Positions 53,549-64,000 of a DNA stretch of 64,000 nt are shown piece after piece (positions within the stretch are counted from its first letter, which is position 1; each line of letters opens with the position of its first letter). The DNA lies in contig JBHGNT010000005.1 of assembly GCA_043228905.1 (NCBI GenBank), positions 18,104,001 through 18,168,000 on the forward strand, written 5' to 3'. The notes under the pieces are model-generated. The model searched no databases, was not told the origin of the DNA, and was given only the letters and a program-made list of their open reading frames with translations. The stretch comes from Azolla caroliniana. Taxonomy: Eukaryota; Polypodiophyta. Position numbers and translations under genes: made by a program.

Positions 53549-54606
53549 TGTCGTGAAGTACGGAAGCTTCACATTAAAAGTCTACAATAAGATAAATAGG
53601 TAACTAAAATAAAATAAATCTTGATAATGTTTTATATATAAAGATAATATTAACAACACACACTATGATAATATTATATATTATATGTAGAGGCAAATAA
53701 TATATAGATAGATAGATAGATATATTATATTACACGAACAAGAGAGGACTTGAACCAATAACCCCACCCGATGACTCTCAAATCTTACCATTTACTCTAT
53801 ACTAGTAATATACATAAAATTAAGCATACTTTATATATACTTTATATTACATAAAGGATTTGTTTCATGATATAAAAATAAAGTTGTATGTTATATTCAA
53901 TAGTATTTTGAGATTCAAACCCACAACCTCATACACCAAAGTCAACACACCTACCATTAGGCTAGGTCCTTTCTCTTTAAGATTATATTTTCATGTTTAT
54001 TGTTATTGCATATATTGTTTTATACATAAAAGCTCAAATGAGCGAGATGTTTATCATGCATCACATGCATGTCTTGTACCAATGCATCATATGCATGGGG
54101 GCACCTATTTAAAGGGTGAAAGAGAAGATCAAAGGGAGATATGTATGAGATATCAATCAAATATATATTACATAAGAGATACCATAAAATAGAGAAAGAA
54201 AGGAAAAAGTTCAACATAAGGTGGAGCTCTAGCTTGGCGATCGTGGTGGTCAACTCTCAACAAGAGGGAGGCGGTTCGAGCCTTATCTTCATCAAAATAT
54301 TGAAGTGAAGATTGTTGTGGCCTACTATCAAGAAAGAGAAGATCGATTATCTTGTGAGACCAAGTTCGAAGGATCAACGACGCTTACAACCACTTTTGTA
54401 AGTCTTTCATAAAAAAAAAATTATAAATCTCTTTTATTCCTTCAAATATCATTCAATATCCTATCTTGTCATATCTTGTTGATCTCTATTTACTTTATCT
54501 CTACTCTTTCGTCTCTTCCGTCCATAATCCCAGTGATTCCTTCCTCACTTTCACGATATCTTTTGTCTACGCAACGCTATGCTTCTAGGGAAGCCACGCC
54601 ATGACA
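53549..54606 (+). mobile_element. Solo LTR in copia-B
   Basis: 1058 bp, TGTCGTGAAGTACGG...CCACGCCATGACA, flanked by CCGG at 53545-53548 and 54607-54610. A TATTTAAAG TATA-like block near 54103 gives plus orientation. CATGCATGTCTTGTACC and ATGCATCATATGCATG near 54060-54100 match the solo LTR at 26741-27761. A GATA microsatellite lies at 53706-53725. No internal region. Confidence 0.85.
53740..53965 (-). other. Two tRNA-like modules inside the solo LTR
   Basis: On the minus strand, GGTTCAAGTCC (reverse of 53750-53760) with an upstream AGAGTAAATGGTAAG, and GGTTTGAATC (reverse of about 53912-53921) with upstream TAGCCTAATGGTAGG, each give an A/B-box pair at tRNA-like spacing. A further B-box-like GGTTCGAGCC on the plus strand is at about 54272. 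Relics, not tRNA genes. Confidence 0.4.
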
Positions 54607-54712
54607 CCGGACGGGTCAAGGAGTGCGAGCAAGGTAGGAAGATGCCAAGAGGAGCCGAAGGGAAGGACCGGCAGACACTGACACCATGATCTGACCTCAA
54701 GTTGATCTTGAG

Positions 54713-55145
54713 TGTTGAGCAGACAAGCTCAAACGGATCCGGATCGATTGAATGAGCCAGAGCTAGATCAGTATCTGGAATGAAGAACCAGATAGGTATC
54801 CGGAACCAGGAGCCGGATTGGAGAGAGGGATCGGATTGTAACCGGTAGGCCGTTCGAGGTCTACAATCTTAGCCTAGTACGTAGGCAGACTCCTTGGAGT
54901 TGGTGTCAGACGCTCGTATGAGCATTGAAGTACTTGTCAGTACTTCTGTCAGTCATTTTAAGGACTTGTATAAAAGTGCTCATTGAGCACATTGTATGTA
55001 CAGAGTGTTATTATTTTGAAATTGAGTTTATTGTTCTGCTCTCTCTGTCTCTCCCATGTAAGGTTTCCATTTAACTTGTTTCTATATTCTTTAGCTATCC
55101 GGACAAGCCGGTTTGTCTTAGTTTCCACTGGCACATTCTTTTACA
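54713..55145 (+). repeat. 3' LTR of copia-B
   Basis: 433 bp, matches 38364-38821 with substitutions and small deletions; TATA block CTTGTATAAAAGTGC near 54965-54979. Confidence 0.88.
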
Positions 55146-56834
55146 CATACCACTATGCCTTTATGATGAAGATGGCAACAGGTCGAGAACCAAAAAGTAT
55201 TTCTAAAGCATCCAAGGATCCACAATGGGTTGAAGCAATGAACGAGGAGATGCAAGCTCTCTCTAAGAATGAGACATGGGATCTTGTACCCCGCTCGGCT
55301 CATAAGAAGGAAATCGGCTACAAATGGATATACAAAGTGAAGTATAACGCCAACGGCTCCATCAACCGCTACAAGGCTCGACTTGTAGAAAAAAGGCTAT
55401 GCACAAACGCACGATGTCAACTATGAAGAAACCTTTGCCCCAATGGCAACAATGACAACTGTTTGAACCGTGATTGCACTGACAACGGCAAAAGGGTGGC
55501 ACCTCCACCGGATGGATGTCAAGAACGCCTTTCTCCGAGACGAATTAGAAGAGGAGGTGTATATGGTACAACCACGTAGCTTCGAATCCAACATCCATCC
55601 GAAAGTAGTCTGCCAACCAAAGAAGTGACTATACAACCTTAAGCAAGCAACATGTGCTTGGCATTCGAAGACAACACAATATCTTCATCGAATCGGCTTC
55701 AAAATGTCTAAATCTGACAACTCTGTCTATGTTAGAAGCGATTCTAGAAGTTTGATTGTCATCATCCTATACGTAGATGATCTGGTCATTGGAGGTGAAA
55801 GTCTAGTCAACATCAACAAGGTCAAGTCCTTCCTCTCTGGAAAATTCGAGATGATGGGCATAAAGGAGCTCCATTACTTCCTAGGTATTGAAGTAATTCG
55901 GACTCCAAACGGCATTATGATCTCCCAACGACACTACATCCTCAACTTGTTGTACAACTTCGGGATGATTGTGTGCAAATCTGTGGCAACTGCTCTCAAT
56001 CAAAACCTCAAACTAGATGTCAACTCCGGCACAGAAGAGTGTGAGCGGACTCAGTATTGACAACTGATCGAGAGCCTTATCTATCTTTTATCTATCTCAT
56101 AATCACTCGACCCGACCTTAGCTACCCTGTCAATCTCCTTAGCCAATTCATGCAGAAGCCACGTGACATTCACTTGGATTGCGCTAAGAGAGTGTTATGA
56201 TACGTGAGCAACACAATGGATTGTGGCATCCTCTACAAGACGGCAATGCCAATTTGACTCGAAGTGTACACAAATGCCGACTGGCCTGCTACAGAGCCGA
56301 CCGACGATCGACCTCCGGATTTGTTTTCTCCCTCGGCACCGGAGCAATATCCTAGACTATCAAGAAGCAGCCAACCGTCGCTCTTTCGAGCACAGAGGCT
56401 GAATACAAGGGCACGGTTGTGGCTGTATGTGAAGCTATATGGCTGAAGAGAATCTTGAAGAATCTGGGTGTTCCCATCAAGGATCTGATTCCCCTTTACT
56501 ATGACAATATGAGCAGTATTTATCTAGCTCGGAACCCCGTGTTCCAAACGTGCACGAGACATATATAGGTGCAATATCAATTCATCTGAGAGCGCATTCA
56601 AGCTGGAGATGTCGACCTTCAATATATCAACATGAATCTTTAGACAACCAACATCTTCACCAAAGCCCTCAGAGCCGACAAGCTTTGGAAATTCATGTCT
56701 GACCTTGGATTGACGATTCCTGACTTGCCAAGCTTGAGGGGGAGTACAATAGAGAACTGAATACTGTCTGAACCAGATACCAACCGACGTGGATATCAAC
56801 CAAAAGGAACAAACCCAAGTTGAGCTTGAGGGGG
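55146..56834 (+). pseudogene. Copia-A 3' half: RT and RNase H
   Basis: Begins exactly at the copia-B target duplication and continues the frame left at 38363. RT: ETWDLVPRSAHKKEIGYKW at about 55272, frameshift near 55390. The active site reads YVDDLVIGG at about 55770-55796 (intact). RNase H fragments occur in mixed frames up to about 56720 (LARNPVF at about 56525). The purine tract TTGAGCTTGAGGGGG at 56820-56834 precedes the LTR. Many stops. Confidence 0.87.
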
Positions 56835-56836
56835 TG

Positions 56837-57109
56837 TGTTAAGAATCAAGCTCAACCTAGACTAGTGTGTGAACACACCTTTGAGAATCTATGACCACTC
56901 AAAGGTCAAAAGTCATCACTACTCTCTACACATTAACTATGTGTCATAGAATCATACGGATGAGCTTTGATAGTTAATGAAGAGAGAAGGTGACTATATA
57001 AAGCACCCTCCACCTACTTTGTAATGTGTTGGTTAATCTCCTTTGTAATATACAGTTTTCTTGAGTATTTCTATTTTTCATCTATCTTGTGTTTCTATCC
57101 TCTCCTCTC

Positions 57110-57141
<32 letters not shown>

Positions 57142-57194
57142 TAACACACAACTTTAACCTATTCTGCTGCACAGAATCACCACAATTCTTTACG
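56837..57194 (+). repeat. 3' LTR of copia-A
   Basis: Starts TGTTAAGAATCAAGC (TGTGTTAAG is possible two bases earlier) and ends near CACAATTCTTTACG. It contains GACTATATAAAGC near 56993 and a CT/CA microsatellite at 57111-57142. Its end matches the LTR stub at 57797 in the inverted neighbour. Confidence 0.75.
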
Positions 57195-57796
57195 CATCAT
57201 CTTCAATGTTGACATTGATCGGCCTGAGGGAGTTGCACAGCTCCTTGATCTTCAAGGTATAGATGTCGATTGTCATGTCCCTCCGTTGAATATTGTTCAG
57301 CTCTTGACAGAGTTGAAGTTTTCATGCGGTTGTATTGGCCATGAATATCTTTTTGAGGTTTCCCCACACCTCTTTTGGTGTTTTGGCCTCTTTGATGTAG
57401 TCAAGCATGTGATCATGAACGCATGATGCAAGGTAGTACAACAGCAACTCATCACTTGCTCCCAACCTGGGTGGTTGGCAAATGGGAAGTTGGGTTGATT
57501 TTCTTGAGTTCCTTCGATGCAGCCCCAATAGACTTGGCCGACAAGGTATTGGTGCATCTTGTACTCCCAAGATGCGAAGTTTTTTCTATCGAGTTTCTCG
57601 GTAGGAAGAGCATTTCCCATATGACTATTCATGATGGTCGACTTGTTTGGAGCGAGATTTCTTCTTCTTCTTCTCCTATGAGATACAAACTGTGCAGGAT
57701 CACTGCTATAGTCATCGGTTGGTTCTTGGTGAACGTCAATGTATGCACAATACATGCGGATGGGCTTGGATCAAGCTACCAATCTCTTTGATACCA
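57195..57796 (-). pseudogene. Copia-F gag fragment with primer site, inverted against copia-A
   Basis: Minus strand: primer site TGGTATCAAAGAG at 57784-57796, then Gag from MNSHMGNALPTEKLDRKNF near 57636 leftward to QELNNIQRRDM and the CNSLRPINVN block near 57200. It is the same family as copia-A gag. The copy is cut off where it meets the copia-A LTR, in tail-to-body inverted order. Confidence 0.8.
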
Positions 57797-57834
57797 TGTA
57801 AAGAATTGGGTATGATTATGTGCAACGAAAGAGT

Positions 57835-57877
<43 letters not shown>

Positions 57878-57949
57878 TAGATAGATAGATAGATTATATT
57901 ATCGTCTTCGGAGGTCAAATATGACCTATGAGACCAAAAATATTACATT
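57797..57949. repeat. LTR stub of copia-F with GT and GATA microsatellites
   Basis: TGTAAAGAATTGGG is the reverse of the LTR end family seen at 57194. A GT run at about 57836-57876 and GATAGATAGATAG at 57877-57892 follow, then the LINE 3' end. Confidence 0.7.
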
Positions 57950-60419
57950 TCACGTGATACGTGTGAAAGTGAGTAGTGACTCTCGATGTTCAAGAACTTT
58001 ACCAATGAATGTTGCAAAGAATATGGTTTTGTAGTTAGGTGCAACATGTGTAGTATAATGTGTGAAGCGTGAGCCTCCACATTTGTCCCATGTCATGATA
58101 CATTGGCATTGCAAAAATGCCTCATTTACAAAGGAATCTAATGATGCATCATGAAGCAAGTGTCTCGCATCCCATCTACCAAACCATTTTTCTATATCTT
58201 GCATCCAACCGGAACACAAAATTTTGCTTTTATGCATCTTTTGGATCTTTTTGCTTGCTTCCTACGCAATTCTAGGAAGTCGATGTGAGGGACTTTTTTG
58301 AACCTTAAGCATGTATTCAACAACCCTTTCCATGGTCATGATCTCAATGGGAAGCGATCCTGTCTCAAGGAGGAGGAGGAGGGTGTAGGGTGTTTGTTTC
58401 TTAACTTGTAGAAACTTGGTAAGAAAATGCTTTTGGACATTTTCAAACTCTTTCCACATAGATTTAGGGATACCGCTCCATACTTCCACCCCATAAAAAA
58501 GAACTGGTATCACCAAAGTGTCGAAAAGATATTTCTTGAGGACCCAACACTTAATATCTCCAAGATTGCATGTGTTCTCAAATGCATAGTATGCTCGCTT
58601 GCCTGCCTCTAAGCGGCGTGTAGCACATTCATTCCATCTATGATTTGAAGGAACTTCAAGGCTAAGATATTTGAAGCTTTCCACACATTCAAGTGGCTCA
58701 TTGTTGTACATAATGCATGGTTTATCTCTTTTTTGGCTCTTCACAAGCATAATCTTTGTTTTAGAGCTATTGACACTTAATTTAGTATGCATGCAAAAAT
58801 TTTCCAATGCCTTCATAAGCTTTTGTGCATCTCCTAAAGTATTTGCAAAAAGCACTACATCATCTGCATATAGCAAAAGCATAATCACAACATTCCCAAT
58901 GGCAATTTCTTCAACACATTCTTCCTTTGCAAACTTGGTAACCATTTCTTCCAATTCATCAATGCATAGACCAAATAGTGTTGGTGAGAGTGGGCATCCT
59001 TGCTTAACACCAATAGTTCTTTTGAAAAAATCTGAAAGTTTATCTCTCATGCGCACACAACATATAACCTTCTCATAAATTTGGGAAATTGCAAGCATAT
59101 ATTCACTTGGCACCTCAAGTTCTTCCATTCGCCTCCAAAGATGCTCACGAGGTACCATATCAAAAGCTTTCTTGAAGTCTACAAAGCAACAATATAAACC
59201 TTTACCTCTAAGGCGACTTTCCTCCATTAATACTCGAAGGGTGATAAGGTGATCAATGGTGCTATGGTGTTTCCAAAAGCCAGCTTGTCCATAAGCTCTC
59301 TTACCACTTTTTTCAGCCCATACACTTATCTTTGATTCCATTATACATCCAAATATTTTTGCCATCAATGAGCCAACCATGATGGTTCAATAGTTGTTTA
59401 CATTATTTATATCTCCACCTTTATGTAAAGGTTTGATCCAATTTGTCGTCCAATCGTACGGCTTACCATGTTGCAATGCATCATTAAACATATCGCTTAT
59501 CCATATATGTGCTTCCTTTCCCGTCCATTTGAGCATTTCAGCCTTTATACATTGAAGATCGCTTGCCTTTCGAGAGGCCAATTTCTTAAGTCCTATGCAT
59601 ATATCTTCAATTGTAAAGAAGGGAGATATATGTGAAAGAGAACCATAACACATCATCTTTCCGACAAGAGATAACTCATATAAATTCTTACAATTTATAG
59701 ACAAGTCGTGAAGAGTTAAGTCACCATAACTCTCAACACATTTTCCCTTTAGATTTCCCCAAAATTTAGCACATGCATGTGCTTTCTCTTGTGTTTGGAT
59801 AAATTCTTGAGTAACTTCCCATATTCTTCTCTTTCTTTGAATAAGCCTTTTATACTCATGCAAATGCTTTTGGTAATTCTCTTTATCCTTAACTACATCC
59901 AAAACCATAAGGCACTTTCGAGCTTCACGACATTCTTTATCAAACCATTTTTTCCTAAGTTTCTTGGTGCATTTCCAAGATGTGCAGTTGGTCGAAAAAC
60001 ATTTGTTTGTACATGAGAGAATGACTTTCTTGAAAGCTTCCCATTTGCATTCTAGTGTGGCACCATGTTGTATCTTTGTCATTTGTAACATATCCTCAAC
60101 CATCTTGGAATACATGGGTACTCGCTTAAGGTTCATGCTCAAGTGCGGTTGTTTATTATCTTCAATAGCCTTCTCACAATCAAACCTATGCATACATTTG
60201 AGATCAATACATAAAGGCCTATGATCAAATTTCGGTGTCCATTCACCAAGTGAGAATTTATGTATACAATCCAAAATACCTTCGGAAAGTAGCACATAAT
60301 CAATCACACTATTTCCGTTGTGTTTTCTACATGTGAAACCATTTGTGTTGGGCCATAAGGAAATACCATTTGCAATAAGCAATCCGGTACTATTGCACAT
60401 TTGTAGGAGTAACTTCCCA

Positions 60420-60420
<1 letters not shown>
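57950..60420 (-). pseudogene. 5'-truncated LINE: endonuclease C-terminus and reverse transcriptase
   Basis: One minus-strand frame runs from about 60420 to 57950 with two stops, a TGA at about 59387-59389 in a NNY-stop-TIMVGS context and a TAG at 58262-58264. The endonuclease end is recognised by SVIDYVLLSEGIL and WTPKFDHRPLCIDLK (about 60220-60310). RT: FVDFKKAFDMVPREHLW, GVKQGCPLSPTLFGLCIDEL, then LLLYADDVVLFAN at about 58845-58885. A C-terminal segment (DKCGGSRFTHYTTHVAPN) follows. The endonuclease N-terminus is missing, replaced by an LTR. Confidence 0.87.
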
Positions 60421-60426
<6 letters not shown>

Positions 60427-60480
<54 letters not shown>

Positions 60481-60766
60481 ATAGTGTAATACAATAAAAC
60501 AATAAAACTGGATTGACAAGAGAATAAAACAACCAACCAAATACAAAGAGGAGGAGAAGGTGCTTATGTAGTCACATTCTCTCTATATTCTCTTACTACC
60601 ACCGCCTCTTGGGAAAGAGGTGGGGACTTAACTACCTACTAAATATGTGTCATAGGACTTAACTTCTATGACACTTAGTTATGATACAAGGAGGTGGGAT
60701 GTTCACACACTTGGGTATTCCTAAGGTGTGTTCCCACATTAGGGAAGTAGAGTTTGATTCTCAACA
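60427..60766 (-). mobile_element. Solo LTR of the copia-C family
   Basis: Matches 28807-29113. It starts TGTTGAGAATC on the minus strand and ends in a GA run of about 52 bp (60427-60479). No target duplication was found, partly because the GA run hides the boundary. Confidence 0.7.
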
Positions 60767-61890
60767 ATATCTCACACCTCATCTTGGTGAACCAGCCTTT
60801 GATAACCAAAAACAAGTTTTTTTGGGTCCTACACGATTACACGCAAATGAAGTATTTGTTATGCCATTAGATTCAAACGTACTTTTACATCATACGATAC
60901 GATATCCATTCAGATATGTTTGCTCAACAAGTATTAGATCATATTCATCCTTAACGTAATAGAGCACAACTTTTGGCACCACTTCATATAGATTATAAAA
61001 AGTTCAAGTGGCATGAAGGAATCTATATAATGGACTTTTATATGGCTCGGATAGGTTTTCTCATCTTAAAGTTTTAGAGCTCTGTCACGATGGTTGTATG
61101 GTTGGACATTTCAGGATACATAAAAAACTAGAATTGATTACCGATCATTTTTATGGCCTCGAATCTATAATTTTGTGGAATATTACTTCCGCACATGTGA
61201 CACTTGTTGTCGGACAAAGATACCTTGCCATTATCATCCTTTACCAATTCCCAAATGACCTTTGCAATCTATTTCCTTATATTCTGTTACATATTTGCCA
61301 CTTTCTAAAGGTTTTGATCTATTTCCTTATATTTTATTACATATTCGATGTTATTCTAACAATATCGATCGATCTACAAAGATGGCATATTTTATACCAT
61401 ATTAAGAGGATTTGTAGCGAAGAAATAGCTAATCTTGTTATGGGAGAATTTTTTTGACATCATGGCTTCCTAGTTAGCATTATCAGTGATTGTGGGTCTC
61501 AACTTGTGTCCAAGTTTTGGAGGCATTTATTGTCATTACTCAAGCTCTCTTGCAAACTCTTGTCTAGTCATCATGCACAATTGCATACAATAATTTAGTC
61601 AATTCCTCTACTAAGGTCACACCATTATTTGCATATAGTGGTTATCATCCTTGGAGCTTCTTAGAGTTTCTACAAATCCGAGTGCGGAAGATCAGTTATC
61701 CCAACTACGATAGCTGCAAGCAGAGGTGTCAAGTCATTTAAAAGAACTGGTAGTATCCCACAAAAGCGTTGCAGATCATCATCATCTTCAACGTACTTTT
61801 CACATTAACAATCATGTATTGTTATTGTGTCAACACATGAGAATGACACAACCTTGCAATAAACTCAATTATCATCGATTGGGACCATTT
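60767..61890 (+). pseudogene. Ty3/gypsy integrase fragment
   Basis: Plus-strand fragments in changing frames give an integrase zinc site and core: LELCHDGCMVGHFRIHK at about 61075-61125, then VEYYFRTCDTC near 61180 and PLPIPK near 61240. ETANLVMREFF-like and GSQLVSKFWRHLL-like blocks lie near 61430-61530. It is a different gypsy lineage from 13384-28164 (H..GHF..K..C..C type). Old and truncated at both ends. Confidence 0.7.
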
Positions 61891-61896
61891 ATGAAC

Positions 61897-62937
61897 TCAT
61901 AAAAAATTAATGACGTGACTTTCTGACTTGATCTCCCTTCCATAAACAACTTCACCCAATGTTTCATTATTCCTGAGCCATCTGATTATCTTGAGCATCC
62001 GGTTACCCTGTACAAAAGGCCATCTAGTTGTCGGTAGCCATTTGCCTCCTATTCTAGGAGTCCACATATCATATCTATGCCTCATCAACACCTTCCAAAC
62101 TTCCTTACCTCGAAGGAGACTTCTTACTACCAATTTGCCCAATAATTCTTTGCTCTAAGTTTCTTAATCAATCAATTCAAGTCCTTCCCCTTTTTTGCAT
62201 CATGTTATTTTCTTCCATGCAACTTTGGTTGCCACTTTACCCTTTGATTTGCATTCCCATAGAAATTTGAAAAAAACAAATTTTATACCAGTTATCCCTT
62301 TCTTGTCAAAGATCCAACATGATAGTGTATGCCACATGGTTGCAAGCAATATCTGATTTGCTATCAATACTCTACCTGCTAGACTTGAGAATTGGGCGGA
62401 ATTCTAGTATTTCAGCTTGCTTCTTATTGAGCATTGCAGGGCCTCTACTTGCAAACTCTTGGGAATGTTAATCCCGATCCAGAAACCTAAGTATCTGGTT
62501 GCCACATTTTCTTGCAGCCAGTGAAATGAAGGGTTCCGGCACCACTTTGTTTTCTTGCCTCCAATCCACCACCAATTTATCTTGCCCCCAGAAACTATTA
62601 ATCAGATTTTCACATCTATATAGATTTTCTTGCATCCCATTTACAAACAACATCACACATCAGCGAAGGCTAATTTAATCAACTCTTTATCATGCTCTTG
62701 TATCTGCGAGCCTTTAATTTGTGGCACAACAACTTGTAAACTTTCTAAAAGAGACTCTGTATATAAAATGAATAGGGGACAAATGGGCATCCTTGCCTTA
62801 CCAAACATGTTATTTCCAAATCTGGTCCCATATTTCTGGCAATTAATACATACCTTCTTGCATATTTGTATAACACCCACATCCCTCTGATCCACCTATC
62901 ACGGAATTCCATTTTCTTCAATATTTTATCCAAAAAT
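61897..62937 (-). pseudogene. L1-type LINE reverse-transcriptase fragment
   Basis: Minus-strand fragments: FRDRWIRGMW and LVRQGCPFVPYSFYIQSL near 62745-62915, then IKLAFADVMLFVNGMQENL near 62600-62670, where the YADD-type site reads FADV. A C-terminal zinc-region-like block (GGKWLPTTRWPF) lies near 61980-62060. Multiple frameshifts. The upstream part is cut by the copia-G LTR. Confidence 0.75.
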
Positions 62938-63208
62938 TGTGGAAAATAATAAATGAGAATAAATAAATAAATATAAATAGTTAATAGTTCTTAGGAATGC
63001 GGTTTTCGTAACTATATTGGTGGTGGTCTTATAAAGCCACCACCAACGTTGTAACTATTAGGCCATTCTATTAATACAATACGTTTCTGTTTCCCTCATT
63101 TATGTCCGTGTTACAACTTGGTCATGTCAAGAGTTCGAATCTTGACAATTTATCTCTCTCTCTCTCTTCTCCTTTTCTTTCTATCTCTCTTTCTCTTCTT
63201 TTCCTACA
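62938..63208 (+). repeat. 5' LTR of copia-G
   Basis: 271 bp, TGTGGAAAATAATAAATG...TTCCTACA. TTATAAAGCC at about 63030 is the TATA candidate. GAGTTCGAATC near 63130 resembles a Pol III B box. The 3' LTR is outside the window. Confidence 0.85.
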
Positions 63209-63220
63209 TGGTATCAGAGC
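63209..63220 (+). other. Primer-binding site, initiator-Met tRNA type (copia-G)
   Basis: TGGTATCAGAGC directly after the LTR. Confidence 0.92.
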
Positions 63221-63473
63221 CAAACGACCTATAACCTATAGTCTAGGCCTTTCCAAAATTACAAAACCCATGCCCTTATCATAATTTAACTCATACCCAT
63301 ACAAAAGGAGTCATATTTGTAGTGTCCAAAATCGTCAAATTGTGTTTGTTGTGCACTGATCCGGACAGCCCTTTGCAATAATGGCATAATCTATGTCATT
63401 GTCGCAACTCAATATGTGAAAATTTACGATCGAGAAATTATCGAACACAAATTATCAAATATGGAAGGCAAGA

Positions 63474-63995
63474 TTGGAATTACTTTTTAAATATAATAAA
63501 TTATGGGATATAATTTCAGGATCGTCAACAAAAGCTGCAAAAGGCGAAGAGCTTGAAGAATATGAGGAAAAAGACCTATGTGCAAAAATGGAAATTTTAA
63601 TGCACGTAAGTGATGGCACCAGAGAAACATTGCAAAAAATAGAGACGGCTCATGAAATGTGGAAGCATTTACAAACCATCTACGAACCAAAAAACGATGC
63701 CCAACAAGCACATACACTTCAAGCGCTTGTTAATTACAAAATGAATGATGAACAACCGGTTGGTGAATTTCTATTAATATGGCAAAAGAAATTAGATGAT
63801 GTGTTAACTTCGGGATTAGAAATTCATGATAAATTACATAAGATTCTCCTTCTTGGTGCTCTTCCTCACTCGTGGTCCACTTTCAGAACCTCCCAAAACT
63901 CTATAAATTGTCCAACTCTAATTGATCTTCTTGCAAATATTAGACAGGAAGAAACAATGCAAAACTCTAATTCAACTCCAGTGTGGCAATGGTAG
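63474..63995 (+). CDS. Copia-G Gag fragment (UBN2-type)
   Basis: 174 codons open with typical copia Gag features: KLWDIISG, METAHEMWKHLQTIYE-like spacing (here IETAHEMWKHLQTIYE) and LLGALPHSWSTFRTS. A stop lies at 63993-63995, and the N-terminal part between the primer site and 63474 is not in a clear frame, so the copy may be damaged. The element continues past the window. Confidence 0.75.
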   Translation: MELLFKYNKLWDIISGSSTKAAKGEELEEYEEKDLCAKMEILMHVSDGTRETLQKIETAHEMWKHLQTIYEPKNDAQQAHTLQALVNYKMNDEQPVGEFLLIWQKKLDDVLTSGLEIHDKLHKILLLGALPHSWSTFRTSQNSINCPTLIDLLANIRQEETMQNSNSTPVWQW

Positions 63996-64000
63996 CATAC

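Larger units (their letters stand above)
38364..55145 (+). mobile_element. Copia retrotransposon (copia-B) inserted in copia-A, itself host to later insertions
   Basis: LTRs at 38364-38821 and 54713-55145. The flanks are CATAT (38359-38363) and CATAC (55146-55150), a 5-bp duplication with one change; deleting the element joins the copia-A frame (MAY to HYAFM). Internal sequence is closely related to copia-1. Between its integrase and RT halves lie a plant gene fragment and a 9.5-kb DNA transposon; between its pol tail and 3' LTR lies a solo LTR. Confidence 0.88.

Overview
This is nuclear DNA of a land plant. It carries copia-type LTR retrotransposons primed by initiator-Met tRNA (primer site TGGTATCAGAGC), plant LTR promoters, LINEs, GA/CA microsatellites, a telo-box promoter, and one gene with short GT-AG introns. 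No bacterial operon or organellar gene is present. The species cannot be named from the sequence. Almost the whole window is nested mobile DNA, and most retroelement ORFs are broken.

Layout. 1-6900: a 41-bp tandem repeat, a dead copia fragment (minus), microsatellites, an LTR-like block and one possible host ORF with a membrane segment. 6904-12838: a complete copia element (minus) with 401/403-bp LTRs, TSD TTTAT and one gag-pol frame with two stops. 13384-28164: an old Ty3/gypsy element (minus, TSD ACGT), split in its RNase H region by a young relative on the plus strand (15904-22908, TSD GCGT). Its right LTR is split by a solo LTR (26741-27761, TSD ACGC). 28807-38363: remains of three copia elements, one with a solo LTR in gag (31547-32628, TSD ACGG). 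38364-55145: a copia element inserted in another copia (TSD CATAT/CATAC) that itself hosts a plant gene fragment, a 9.5-kb DNA transposon and a further solo LTR (53549-54606, TSD CCGG). 55146-64000: the other half of the outer copia, an inverted copia gag, a LINE, a gypsy fragment, a second LINE fragment and the start of a further copia.

The most notable object is the DNA transposon at 40725-50222. It has 36-bp terminal inverted repeats. It carries two large divergent genes without disabling mutations that I can see. One is a five-exon gene for a ParB-like domain joined to an N6-adenine/N4-cytosine-type DNA methyltransferase. The other is a 926-residue protein with a DDE-like LDN..REN / GHTH..ID signature, the likely transposase. 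Between them lies an array of 16 palindromes repeating every 51 bp. A mobile element that codes for a DNA-modifying enzyme, a ParB-like domain and a palindrome array is the best candidate here for an undescribed system.

A second pattern: all five gypsy-lineage insertions with TGTCGTGAAG-like termini have 4-bp target duplications with CG in the centre (ACGT, GCGT, ACGC, ACGG, CCGG), which suggests a CpG-directed integrase.
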